64,000 bases of DNA from Viridothelium virens. Taxonomy: Eukaryota > Ascomycota > Dothideomycetes > Trypetheliales > Trypetheliaceae. The notes beneath the pieces were generated by a model, which saw nothing but the letters and a program-made list of their open reading frames with translations, had not been told where the DNA came from and did no database searches. The stretch spans positions 186,001-250,000 of the forward strand of contig ML991810.1 of assembly GCA_010094025.1 (NCBI GenBank), written 5' to 3'. A program made the translations under genes and the position numbers. Positions 1 through 11,607 of this stretch are shown piece by piece. Within the stretch, counting starts at the first letter, position 1, and each line of letters starts with the position of its first letter.

Positions 1-3000
1 GCTTCCGCCATCCAGAAAGGTAATTCTTCCCTCCACTACTAACCTTCCTACCCCCCATCGCAGACCCCACGCCCACACTCCCATCGCCCTCCCCCATCGC
101 CCCTCCCCCCTCAATCTCCGCATCCCGAAACAACCCACCAACACCCTGAACCCCAACCTCCTGACCAAGCTTCTTCGCCAAACTACTCTGCACAGTATCC
201 ATGACGTTCTCAAACCCACTCAACTCCTCCGCCACCCGCTCAACCTCCCACCCCCCCTCTTCCCAGCCGACCCTCACCTTCTCCAACGCCGCAGTCAGCA
301 AGTCGCACGCCGCGATCTTCTCCTCCACCCCTTTCACCTTGACGTTGCGCACACCCCAGACATCGCGCGGCACGAACAGCTTCGTCGAGAGGTACCCCCC
401 GCGCGGGTGCGCCAGCGTCTGGTAGACCGCGCGCAGCAGCCAGAACGGCCGCAGCAAGGAGGACGTCGGACACGGCTCGAGCGGCATGGGCGCGGAGGCT
501 GAGCTGCCGACGCCGACGCCGCCCGGCGCGAGCGGGTTGTTGCTGCCGGCGGCGGCGTTGTTGGGGGAAGTGGAGGAAGGCGAGTCGGGGTGCGGAAGGT
601 CGGCGGTGAGGAGGAGCGAGCGCATGCCGCCGCCGGGGGTGCCGGCGGTGGAGAGCGAGCCGTCGGTTGCGGTGGTGGTGGTGATGGTCGAGGAGCCGGT
701 TTGGAAGGTGGAGGCTGCGCTGGGGGTTGGCAGGAAGGAGGTCGCGGTGGCGGGGCGGCGGAAGATGGTGGATTGCGGGGTGAAGGTGCCGTTGGTGGAG
801 TTGGGGTTGGGGCTTGTGCCGAGACCGATGGGGATGGTGGTGTCGGCGCTGGAGGGGCCGGTGTTGGAAGGGGTGGAGACGGTGAGGGTTTGTCCGCGGG
901 AGGAGAGGGAGAGGGAGGATTGATTCTTCTTGAGGTCGGGTCGGAAACTTGACGGCGATTCGGAGCGCGAGATGGCGCTGTTCTCGTTGGACGGATTGTG
1001 TGAGCCAAGGGGTAGACTATCTTGCGAGTTGGGAGTCATCGTTCGTTCGAGCTCTGGTCGTGGAATTCTCAAAGCACTGTCGTCGAACTTCTCGGTCCCA
1101 AGGGCAGCCGCAGCAGTTTTTGGAGCTTGTAGAGAGTCGCTCCTTGGTGTCAGTATTGGGCCGTCGGGTATTCTGGATGTTTGTAGTCTCGCGGATTGAG
1201 GACCATTACTTGCTGGTTTTGTCTCGATCTTTAGTTGCTTCGGTGTCTGGCCAGAGAATCTTCTGTTCAACACACTACCAGAACCACTCGTCGGTTGGGA
1301 GAATGCGCTACCCTTATTTGAGTTTGACGTATTGTTCGACCCCGAGACAGCAGACAGATCCACTGGTGGCGGAGGCATTGGTGGTGGCTTCGAGTGTATC
1401 TGCTGAGACGTCCTTCTTGACTCTGGACCTTCAGCTACTGTGGACAGCGATGACCCGGTGGTCGCTCTTCCAGAACTGTCCCAGGTACTTCGGGTGTATC
1501 CGCTCGAATCCGACTCTCTTGGTAATGCTGACTTATTTTGAAGACCAAAATCAAAGCCGTCGTCCAGATATTCCCTAGTCATCTCTTCCAGCATCCGCTC
1601 TTCATCATCTGCATCTTGATTCCCGTATGGTATTGTCACACTTTCTCTCACATATGGTATACTGTTTTCCTCTAGCACTCGTTTCCGTTCCCGTTCTTTG
1701 GCGGCTTGAATGACCTCCTCTCTCTTTGCTTCCCGTACTCTCTCCCTTGCTAGTTCGACATTCCGCATTGCTTGGGTGATAAAATCTGTGCCCACCGGCT
1801 TCTGCACCTCATCTTCATAGGGCTCAAATCCGTCATCGTAAGCCGCCTCCACAGCAGCATCGAAGGCGGCATCAAATTCAGCCTGCGACTGGCCACTGGT
1901 ATTCCGCAAATGCTTTCTCTTGATTCCTAATCTCGGGTCTACCGAGTGTACCGAAGATGCGCAAGACGAGTCCGACTCATCAATGGTATCTAACCAGCTC
2001 ATCGATTCGGGTTGATTCTCTTCCTGAGGCTGTTCTTGCGTCGACTGGCGAGGCAGTTTCATTTCGACCGGACTTGCCGGGAGCTCCACTGGAGCTGTTC
2101 GGGGTTGCGCTGACCGTGGCGAGCGAGGAGACAATGGTTGAGGCATCAACGTTCTGTCTCCAGGCGCAAGCATGGATTCTTTGACCTCCAGAACCTGAGT
2201 CTTGATGGGCGACCTTGAGGTTCCCCAGCTTGAGTCGAGGAATGTTGATTTCGGCACCGATTTGGGAAGCGTTGACTCTACATCTTTTATTGCGCTGGAT
2301 ATCACCGACTCCCGCATTCGCGGTGATTGCGGACGCCTTGGGTTTCGTGATTGCGGGGTGGAGTCGGCAGATGGATCATTTACTATTCGTGTCACGGTTG
2401 CCGTCCCAATGATCGCGGGTTCGTCTACTACTGAACCTATCGAAAGAGTCTTTCTTGAATGACCACTCAAGGATTCATCACTCATCGGCCTCTGTGGTAG
2501 CGTCTTCCCGCTCGCCTGTTGATACTCTGGCTCCAGTGTGTGCAGTTCGTCTATGCGGTTGAGGTATGTTTGCCTCTGGAATGTCAACGTCAGCATTCCC
2601 ATCCTTGACCAAGCTTGTTGCGAATTCCATAGTTGGTCTTGAACTTACGATTGCCTCCAACTTCCTTTTGTCTTCTTCTCCAGAACTCCTCTCCATCACA
2701 CTCTGCAATAATCTGCATGCATCCCTGTACGCCTCGATCGCGCCTTCGAAATTCTGCGCATTGTCCAACACTACTGCCGTATTTGCTTTCTCGAGCGCCT
2801 TTGATAACATTGCTTTCTTGTCCTTGTCAGCGCGTTTGTCGCGTCGGTCGCTAGCTCGCGACTGGGTATCCCTATCAAAGTTGCTGGCGTTGCGATCATC
2901 GAAGCGGGAGGCGTCGCTGGTACTGCGATCACGCCGTCGAGGTGTTGCCGACTCGTCACGCGTAGGCTTACGTTTCCCGGTAGGGGTCCTGGCACGATCT

Positions 3001-3833
3001 CTGGTGTCTGGGATTGTGGTAGAGAGGATGGGACCTGTAGAGTTCGTCATTCGCCGAGGAGACTTGACCTGCTCCTTTTCGGGGGCTGTCTGGGTGCGTG
3101 GTTGTAGCGGAGGGCGCTTTTTGCTGTCTGGGGATAAGCTTCCTTTGCCCTCGCTTGGAAAGGGATTAAGAGGTCTTGTTGTGGGTGTGAAGGGGGCAGT
3201 TGTAGATGGCGTGCGAGATGTGGAAGCCGAAGGGGCGTTTGCGTCGGCAACAGCCTGTGAGAGAGAGGGAAGTGTGATGATCGGCGGCAAAGCATTCAGT
3301 GGTAAGGAGGGCACAGCCGGTGTGGGAGAAGCAGGCAGTCGTTTTCGAGGACTTGGGGGAGATCGATTGCGTTTCTGGAGGACTCGACGCGGGGAAGGAG
3401 GTAAGGAATTTGGGTTGTTTTGAGCATTGTTCAGGGCCTGCCCATTCGCGCTCCCGCTCAATCTTTTGGACAAACTGCTCAACCTTTTGTGACCAGTGGA
3501 GGAGAGACTGGAGGCGGTGGATTGCGACCACCGGTTGAGGTTCCCCAGACCTTCTCGCACAGGTGCAGAATTATCCTGTGTGACGTGCGCAACGCTCGAA
3601 CGGCGCTTCGAGGCAGTTGAGCGGCTTGTGTTACCCGCAGTCCCGTCGACGGTGGTACTGCTTGCGCCGTAGGGCGCTGTCGTTGGGCGCGATGCTGTCC
3701 CCGCCGAATTGAGCGAAGAGGTACGCTTGACGGTAGTAGCCGCAGAAGAGGACGAGATAGAGTTTGAGCGCGAATGAGGCCTCTTGATGGAGCGAGAAGC
3801 GTGGTTGGAGGAGCCGGCAGTAGAATGGAACAT
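1..3833 (-). CDS. MIT-domain protein, large, C-terminus off the left edge
   Basis: Minus-strand gene starting at 3833 and still open at base 1, so the 3' end is missing. Two exons are visible, 3833-2649 and 2575-1, separated by a 73-bp intron (2576-2648, GTAAGT donor). I checked that the long second exon stays in frame across its low-complexity parts. At least 1253 residues are present. Residues 1-330 are Ser/Pro/Arg-rich and look disordered. Residues about 335-407 form an MIT (microtubule interacting and transport) three-helix domain, and the intron falls inside it, after KLEAI. A long disordered region follows. Near the left edge is a conserved C-terminal block with the motifs LLRPFWLLRAVYQTLAHPRG and STKLFVPRDVW. 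MIT domains usually bind ESCRT-III tails or act in membrane traffic; that role is inferred here. This architecture is common in filamentous ascomycetes but I know no characterised member. Confidence 0.88.
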
Positions 3834-5763
3834 TAGGGCGGCCGGAGGGGTGATCAGTGGTGCCTTTTCGTGCAGGAGATCTTAGACCGCCGTTTGGATG
3901 GATTCGCACGCCCTCACCACACTGAACATGCCGTCTGTCGGTGAGAGGGGACAAGGAGGAGGGTCAGAGGGGCTCCAGGAACGGGCGTATGGAGCGATGC
4001 AAGGCCGGTAGGGAAATGCTCCGTCAATGCAAGAGAAACAGCGTTTCGAGTCAGGGTCGACGATAGTATTACGGATGGGATGATGGGGTTGGAAGCAAAG
4101 AGCCGGGGTGCAGCTGGTCGGCCGGCTCCTTTGGTTGCGCCACTGGCTTCCCCTACCCGAGATGCTGCAGTGCGACAGAAGACAGCTCAGCCCGTATATA
4201 ATCGTCGCTCCCGTCCAGTTGAATCTCGTCGAGGCCAACTAAAGCGACGAAAAGAGTCGGAGGTCGGGTGTGCGCGATTATCAGTCGGCCAGCCTCGGGA
4301 TCGTAGGGAGTCTCGGGCCCTGAAACATCCAGCAACGCGTCTTGCTCGATTGCCTAGCCGAGATGCTGACGATGTTTCTGGAGGCCTCTTCGTCCCTCGA
4401 ACGATGAGGGGCTTTGTTGAAATGCTCTCTTCAGGCGCGCCGTCTAGCTTGAAGTGGAGTATTCCTGACAGAAACTCACGGTGATGATGGATGCGAGAGC
4501 AGAGACGAGGACGAAGGATGCTACAGTTTGAGAGCAGCCAGGTAGCAAGTTATGGGACGCACCAGAGGCAGACCGATGCGACCATTAGGAGAATAGGAGG
4601 AGAGCGAACTAGCTAAAGGAGTCGCACACCCGTCTGAGAGGAGCCAGGTCAGCAGCGTCCGCGACGATCCACGAAGAAAACTCTAAAAGCTGGTGCCTCA
4701 AGATTAGCAGGTTAGGGGAAATTCAGATGTGCATGCGGTATATCTTTCTTATCAACCTATCTCATTTTTCCAAACGTTTTTGTGCATTGTTGGCTTTTAC
4801 TAAGGATGATACCATCGGCATCGCTCCCACTTGCCTGCCGCCGCCGCCACCATAGCGTGTCTAACACAAAAGCCACACGCATGGCCCCCAATTGCCCCAG
4901 CCCAATATAGTGGTGCCTCAGGTACACAGCCTCTGCTGTATGGTACCCTAATAATGATGTACTCAGGCAGTCAGGTACCTTACTTCATGCATCCCGTAGG
5001 TGCATGAAGGGCATCCACCTCAGCTACCAACACCTCCAAGAGAACTCGTATGACCACCATACTGTATATTTGGTTCCAACTGCAGTCACTTTTCATGTAG
5101 ACAACTGTGCTGACTCCCTCCTACTATGTGACTCCTTTTATGGAATCCAGAAGCAAACCATAACTCACAATCAAAACTCACGATCAATTAGTGTCCCTTC
5201 AAAATCCCTTACACCCTCTACCCTGCTAGCCACGCTAGCGTCCATCAGCTTCCGCTTCTAGCGCGCCTGTCTATGATTGCTTCACCGTAGATCCCTGCCC
5301 ACTAGACAGCCACTTCTCTTCTTTTTTTTCTTCAGGTCGGCCGAAATCTGGGCTCGACATCACTACATAGTGATCACGGCTATGCTTACGCTTATCCAGG
5401 ATCCAGGGTTCAAGGACGAATCTTCCCCGCCAGAGCATGGGATTACTCGCATGAAACGTTTCCGATCTGGGTGGCGAAATCCGGAGATCTCGCTTTTAAG
5501 TATACTTGACTTGGCACCTTTTTTTGGGGGGGACTTTTGCGCGCAATTATAATCTATACATTGTCAGCCCTTAAAAGAGGCTAACCGAGAAGTTATTCCT
5601 AGACATGCTATGCTGCTATGCTTGGTGAGGTACATTTGCAGACGCCTTCCCTCCTGTAGTGTTCCTGACGCCACTAATGCCGAGATCTCCATGCTGGCAA
5701 GATATCCGCCTACCCAGGTACGCCGCCATGTAGCTTTCCCGTTTCCCATGACTTTGCAAGACT
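3834..5763. other. Intergenic region, no gene seen
   Basis: This separates the MIT gene (its promoter lies at the left) from the 3' end of CSN3. The few ORFs are short, have no recognisable domain and lack splice partners. The stretch 4900-5000 is rich in GGTACC/AGGTAC-like words. A run of T and of G lies near 5520-5530. I see no RNA gene. Confidence 0.6.
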
Positions 5764-7415
5764 TCATCTCAAATCTCCCATCATATCTTCGTCCTCTCCT
5801 GGTCCAGCCCAGTCGAGATCCATAGCACCGCCATCTCTAGCCTGCTCTTTTCGGTCCCTCCTCGTCTTCGCATATTCTAGATAATCTTTGTTCAGGCTTA
5901 GCCGTCGATTGCCATCCTTGAGTTGATGCGCTAGCTCGAGGATGCGTTGTTTCTGTTCAACTAGCGCTGCATGTAATTGCTGTTCAGACTGCGCAAGAGG
6001 TCCCGAAGATCGGTCAGAGTAGAAGCGAAGGATTTGGGATGAAGTGTCCGAAGTCGCGCTGTTGCGTTCAAGGCTTGCATTTAACTGGCCAGATGTCGCA
6101 AGAAATCCCAGATATTGCGCAGTAACCGCTGGAGTCTCCCCAAGGTGCTGCGCAATATCTAACATCGGAAGAGCGACGTAGGTCTTGCTAAGGTTGATGA
6201 CCTGGGACTCAGTAAAGTGACGGATAACCTGGCGAACAAGACCGATGTTGCCGTCGTCTTGCCAGAGACCTTGACCAGCATCCGCTTCAGCTTGTAGTCT
6301 AAGTAAATTTCCTGATTTGTAGATATCGGCAAATGCTTCGTATGCCTTCGAAGTGGGCTTGATTTTTCTCAACGCTTCCTGATTGACACCTCTTGGAAAC
6401 GATGGAGACTAAGAAATGTCAATGTTCAGAAAAACAGAGAAATAATCATTAGAGAAGTCGCACCTTTCCTTCTATAAGCAAGGCAACGAGTAACCACTTC
6501 CTGTACGCCTCAAGCATGAGACCTGTTGCCGTATTTTGCGTGGGTGCCACAAGGACATGTTCTAGAAACGTTAGTGCCTTTCGCCATTGCCGTAGGCCGA
6601 TATATGTTATCGCGCCCAAGAGATAGTATTCCTGTACGTCCTCGGCGGAGACAGCTGAGGATAGACCAGAGTTCAATGTGATGTAAGCGCTGCTCACTTG
6701 ATGATCTGCACAAAGTGGCTGCTCTTCTATGCCTTTGATTGCTTGTGACGGAAAGCCGACTATGGGTTTGTCAAGAATTGGTAGGGCTTCTTCCAAAGTG
6801 CGTGCCTCTAGACACAACTGGACGTATAGAAGGTGGGTAGACGTGAAGGTGGCACCAGATGGATCCATCCGTAGCATACCTGCGCACATGAGCTGTACGG
6901 GCACCCTAGGCTATTCAACAAACCGTCAGTATTGGTATTGGAGAAACGACATTTTCGTTGCGCGTGCTTACAGAATTGTACACCCTCGCCAGTCTTTCAA
7001 GATGTTCGAGCAGTCTGCGGAACTCATTGCCGACATATCGTATTTGAATGGGATCAAAAGACGTGCAGAATATTGAAAGTCTTGTCCAGAGGTCATCTGG
7101 TAGGGGCTTCGGTTTTGAGGAGGCAATAGACTGTAGTTCTGAAACTATGGTATAGAGATAGGCAATACTATTTCTTATCGGGTCGAGCAGCTGAAAAAAA
7201 ATGCGTTAATTTCGTGAGCAGTTAGTCGAAGTAAAGTTTCCACTTACATCTATCAATTCTTGGCCGTCAACGGCCTTCACAAAACTGCTGGCCGAGATCT
7301 TATCCAATTGCTTCACGTATTCGCGAACATCTCGGTCATAGATGACCTTGCTTGGAGGCGCGACAGTATAATGATCCGGAGGAAATGATAGCAGAGTCGC
7401 CACTAGATTCGCCAT
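5764..7415 (-). CDS. csn3: COP9 signalosome subunit 3 (PCI domain)
   Basis: Four exons: 7415-7248, 7190-6972, 6910-6464 and 6408-5764. The introns are 55-61 bp and all lie in phase 0, giving 492 residues, a normal length for CSN3. The signalosome removes Nedd8 from cullins and so regulates SCF ubiquitin ligases; in filamentous fungi it links light, development and secondary metabolism (family knowledge). Evidence in sequence: an N-terminal helical-repeat half, then a PCI-type winged-helix region in the last exon with the block INLSKTYVALPMLDIAQHLG, characteristic of CSN3, followed by a charged tail ending DLDWAGPGEDEDMMGDLR. The first intron has a strong poly-T tract before its AG. The gene is divergent from the peptidase gene to its right, about 2 kb away. 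A proteasome lid PCI subunit is the alternative, but the block fits CSN3 better. Confidence 0.88.
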
Positions 7416-9433
7416 GTTGGCCTGCAGCTAAGCGCACAATCTCAGGCCAAAGAGAGCGTCTGGAAATATTTGAAGCAGAGCTGTAGATCAGTGCTTAGGC
7501 GGCAAAGGTGAAGCTCGGACATAGATGTAGTGACGGAGTTATGCAAGGATGCGTGTGCACGGCTACGCCCGCGACTACAACTTAACCATCACCGTCTCAT
7601 CTCCATTTCTTCACACAAAATATATTACCACCACATCCTGTTCGTTTTTCCTGGAAAATCCGTGACCAATGACCTAGTCAGCTTGTATTTGTGTACGATG
7701 AGCGTCAGCAGTATTCACAGCACGGTTCACAAGATACCTGAGTGATCTTCACTGAAGCATCGAAGGGAGCATCATCCGCACTTTGTACAACAATGTAAGG
7801 TCAGACCCAGGTACTGCCTTCGATGAGCCAGATCCAGAGTGTGTCAGCTTGATTCCTAATATTCCGCCTGGAATCAAAGGCAAGCATCATGCTGGTGCGC
7901 TACAGACGTCAAGTCTGCGAGCTTTTGCCAGAATTACTATCTCTTCGATCAAGGAATCGATTGTTCTTTTGAGATTCATATCACGTGAGAATTCTCTGTT
8001 GTTCAAAATAGATTTAGCTCTCTGCGATTGCTGCTATTGCCTTCGCCCCTACTATGACCAGCTCAGCACTGCATTTAATGAGGGGTGGCGCGATGCTGCC
8101 AGTACCAAAGCTAATGAAAGAGCAATGGGCTACTTTGTCGCCTGAATCATTACTCGTATCCTATTGCACGGGGAAAAGATATGCTTCCGAGTCTTCTGCA
8201 GGTGGACAGCAAGCGACGCTTACGGCAGCGCTATTTGTTGACGCAGAGGGTATGCCTGTTCTGAATTTGCATGGGAGACCGAGAGTCAGCAGCGCCAATA
8301 TCATAGCCAATCCAGATACGCATGCTGGTCCCGTAAAATGTCGGCTCATAGGATTGCAGCGCAGCGGAGTTCACGTTTGACAGAGTTTACGCCCTTACCA
8401 GCGATGATTCAATGGATGATAAATGCATTCAGCGCTCAGGTTTCTTAGAAATATAGTATAGGCTTCTATTTTCCCTAGAGGTGAAAAGGCGCAACCCAGA
8501 ACATTTAGATACCACAATTGCAGCAGCCGCACTTTCGTTTGTCACTGCCAACTTCATGAAGAGGAAGAAGAAACCGGCCTCTTGGATAGCCACTCGATAT
8601 GTGAATTCGCTCGGTGGAAGGTCTGGCTGCTTCTCCCCTTCTGAAGTAGCATGTTTTATAGACAGATCAAAGAATGACGCGCTACACTTCATATCACACA
8701 CGTCAGTACCGCGCCGATAGAGCAGAGCTCTTCTACGGAGCGAGAGAAATGGACTACTTCAATGTCGTTGGAAATAGTAGAGTTTGAGAAGCCAGAGCAT
8801 CGTCGTTCGTCGACCAGCACTTAGAACTCACAGAGTACGAATCAAGAATAGCGCTATCACTGTGAGCGGAACGGGAAAAAATGGCTGAAGGGCGCAAAAG
8901 ACCTACCAACACGGCAACTGGAATACGCATCACTCAAAGGACTGGGCGCCGTGAGGCGATGAGAGAGGCTCGGAGGGGAAGGAGAATGAATTCGCGCGAC
9001 CCGGCCAAAATCCCCGGCGCTAATAGTCCAAAGGTGGTCATTATCAGCTAGGATTCAAGGTGCGTGGGAACGCAGCACCGAAGTATCCACCCCACGCTTA
9101 TCTCATTGTAGAAGCTCAACACCAGACTAAACAAGAATGGCATCTACCGACCATGCTTATCGTCGAAGGGCATGCCACATCCTGCCGTCACAACGACACG
9201 ACTTGCAGAAGCGCGCGAAGATTGAGTGCTGTACCGGAACCCCTAGACATCACGCTGTCTATAAGATGGAGAAAGGAACCGGCGAAGATGAATGCGACCT
9301 TGGAGCAGCAGTATCTCTGCAATTCTTGTGTCGAGAGAGAGGAGCTCATACCTCCAGCAGTTCCCTTCGTGCGACGGATCCCTTCAGAGTTGCTGCTTTT
9401 GGTTGACCCAGCGGCCTGTCGAACATTGTCAAG
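7416..9433. other. Intergenic region between CSN3 and peptidase genes
   Basis: A 2-kb divergent spacer holding the promoters of csn3 (left) and the S53 peptidase (right). A plus-strand ORF at 7783-8145 and a minus-strand ORF at 8429-8701 are open but resemble nothing I recognise. The second is listed separately as a weak candidate. Confidence 0.55.
8429..8701 (-). CDS. Weak candidate: small unknown protein (last exon?)
   Basis: An open stretch of about 90 codons begins MCDMKCSASFFDLSIKH and ends YYISKKPER. It reads more like protein than its neighbours: balanced composition, two cysteines near the start, and a hydrophobic segment AGFFFLFMKLAV. The frame stays open upstream to about 8758, where an AG (ATTGAAG) could serve as acceptor. 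Before it lies a stretch coding for VIALFLIRTL with a GTGAGT donor. I could not connect that to an ATG without a frame problem: the obvious first exon (ATG at about 8930) joins in the wrong phase. It may be a decayed gene, a mis-read exon or chance. No family recognised. Confidence 0.2.
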   Translation of the reverse strand: MCDMKCSASFFDLSIKHATSEGEKQPDLPPSEFTYRVAIQEAGFFFLFMKLAVTNESAAAAIVVSKCSGLRLFTSRENRSLYYISKKPER

Positions 9434-11607
9434 ATGAGAGCAACCAATGCACTTGTCTCCTTACTGTCCTTGGTTTCCCTGGGGACTTCTCTGCCGAGTC
9501 GAAGCTCACACGTGCTTCACGAGAAACGATCTCTGCCATTGCGAGGCTGGCAGCAGAGTAATCGGGTCGATCGTGAAGCTATTGTGCCAATAAGGATTGG
9601 CTTGACGCAGAATAACTTGGAGCATGGCTACGCACATTTGATGGACGTGTGAGTATTACCCAACAGATCCATGTCAGTACCCAGCGTACTTTATGCAATC
9701 GGCCTTCTAACGAAATTGTAGGTCTCATCCAAATTCGCCGAACTTTGGCAAGCACTGGACGGCAGCCCAAGTCCATAATGCATTTGCTCCTTCCATTCAT
9801 GCTGTACAAACCGTCCGCGACTGGCTACTTGAGTCCGGTGTACCCAGGCATAGTATCATCAGTTACGAGAACAAAGGATGGCTGGCCTTGAACATACCCA
9901 CTTGGCAAGCAGAAGAGATATTCAGAACGCAGTATTACGAGTATCTGCACTCGAGCTCAGGGAGGCTCCAAATTGGCAGCGATGAGTAGGCCGCAATCCG
10001 ATGTGATTTTGCCTATTCCTGCTGAAGGTCTCTTTAGGTACTCTCTTCCTGCACATATCCGAGGCCATGTCGATTATATCACTCCTGGTGTCAAGCTTTC
10101 GGCTCCTCTAAAGCGTAATAAGGTTCGCAGAAGTCCAACGTCGAGAAAGCACCACAAGCCAGGACCAATCAAGAAGCAACCTGTCTTTGGTCATTACAAG
10201 ATGCCAACCGCCGCCCTTGAACTACCACTGGACTTGCAGACCTGCGGCGTGAACATCACACCAACTTGTCTGAAAGCACTATATCAGATTCCAGCCGCTA
10301 CACGCCAGGACGACGTGAATCAGCTAGGACTCTATGAAAGTGGAGACAAATACTCGCAGGAAGACCTGAATAAATTCTTCGCCAACTTTGCACCAAACGT
10401 TCCCCAAGGAACTGCTCCATTACTTGATTCTGTGGATGGAGGCACTGCGCCGGTCAGCCCAAATAGCTCGTTCAACACCGGAGAGTCTGACATTGATATG
10501 GATATTGGCTTCTCCCTGATATATGTATGTTCTCTTCATTACTTGTTTGTAGAGGATACGTGCTGATATTCCAAGCCTCAAACCATTACTTTGTATCAGG
10601 TTGACGATGATATTGAAGTCTTCGAAGATGGAGGCTTCAATACATTTCTCGATGCCCTTGACGGCTCGTATTGCAACTATACTGCATTCAACATCACCGG
10701 CAACACACCAGGTATTGACCCAGTCTATCCCGATCCCGCTCCCGGTGGCTACAAAGGTCCGCTGCAATGCGGAGCTTATCAGCCTACACGAGTCATCAGT
10801 GTCTCTTACGGAGCCTCTGAGTTTGATGCGCCCGCCAACTACACAAGGCGTCAGTGCAATGAATTCCTGAAGCTTGGCTTGCAGGGCATTACTTTTGTGT
10901 GGGCCTCAGGTGACTACGGTGTGGCCTCCTTCCCTGGCGACGATGGTGACCTAGGCTGCCTTGGCGACAACCAAACGATCTACAACCCCAGCTTTCCAAC
11001 CTGCCCATATGTGACGAACGTCGGTGCTACGCGTCTCTACGATAACCAGACTGTCAATGACCCAGAGTCCGCTCTCCAGGCTAATCTAGGCCCCGGTGCT
11101 GAACTCTTCGCCTCAGCCGGTGGTTTTGCGAATTACTTCCCTGTACCAGACTATCAGACAGATGCAGTGGCTACATACTTCGCGAACCACGATCCAGGTC
11201 TACCATACTATATCGCGAACGACGACGCAACCAACATCGGCGAAGGAGGAGGTATCTACAACCGTGCGGGTCGAGGCTTCCCTGATGTCTCGGCCAACGG
11301 TGCGGAATTACTTGCTTCAAACGATCTTCAAATCCTTCATTTCTACGGTACAAGCTTAGCAGCGCCGATCTGGGGAAGTATTATTACGCTCATCAACGAG
11401 GAAAGGACTGCTGCCGGGAAGGGTCCAGTGGGCTTTTTAAATCCTACGCTATATGCCAACCCGGGGGTTTTCAATGATATCAAGAATGGAAGTAATCCTG
11501 GGTGCAATAGTCAGGGATTCAGTGCGGTGGAAGGGTGGGATCCTATTACGGGATTGGGTACGCCGCAATATCCGAAATTGCTGGACTTGTTCCTTAGCCT
11601 ACCGTAA
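9434..11607 (+). CDS. Secreted S53 (sedolisin) serine-carboxyl peptidase
   Basis: Four exons: 9434-9648, 9722-9985, 10038-10524 and 10576-11607 (introns 73, 52 and 51 bp), giving 665 residues. The N-terminus is a signal peptide (MRATNALVSLLSLVSLGTS). An activation pro-domain follows, with the usual conserved words SPNFGKHWTA and PAHIRGHVDYITPG. The catalytic domain carries Glu309 and Asp313 (GESDIDMDIG), the oxyanion Asp435 (WASGDYGV) and nucleophile Ser582 (YGTSLAAPIW). A C-terminal GWDPITGLGTPQYPKL block is typical of the Ca-binding end. The family cleaves tripeptides or acts as acid endoprotease outside the cell; which of these applies cannot be told. All catalytic residues are present, so it is probably active. 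The third intron uses an AAG acceptor, slightly unusual but required by the frame. Confidence 0.93.

Noticed and set aside
334-1008. Long Pro-rich minus-strand ORF of 224 codons
   Set aside because: It is an out-of-frame shadow of the MIT gene. The frame continuous with the MIT exon gives meaningful sequence through the same bases.
4080-4484. Plus-strand ORF of 134 codons upstream of the MIT gene
   Set aside because: Arg/Ser-rich, no domain, overlapped by other ORFs; composition is consistent with a chance ORF in promoter DNA.
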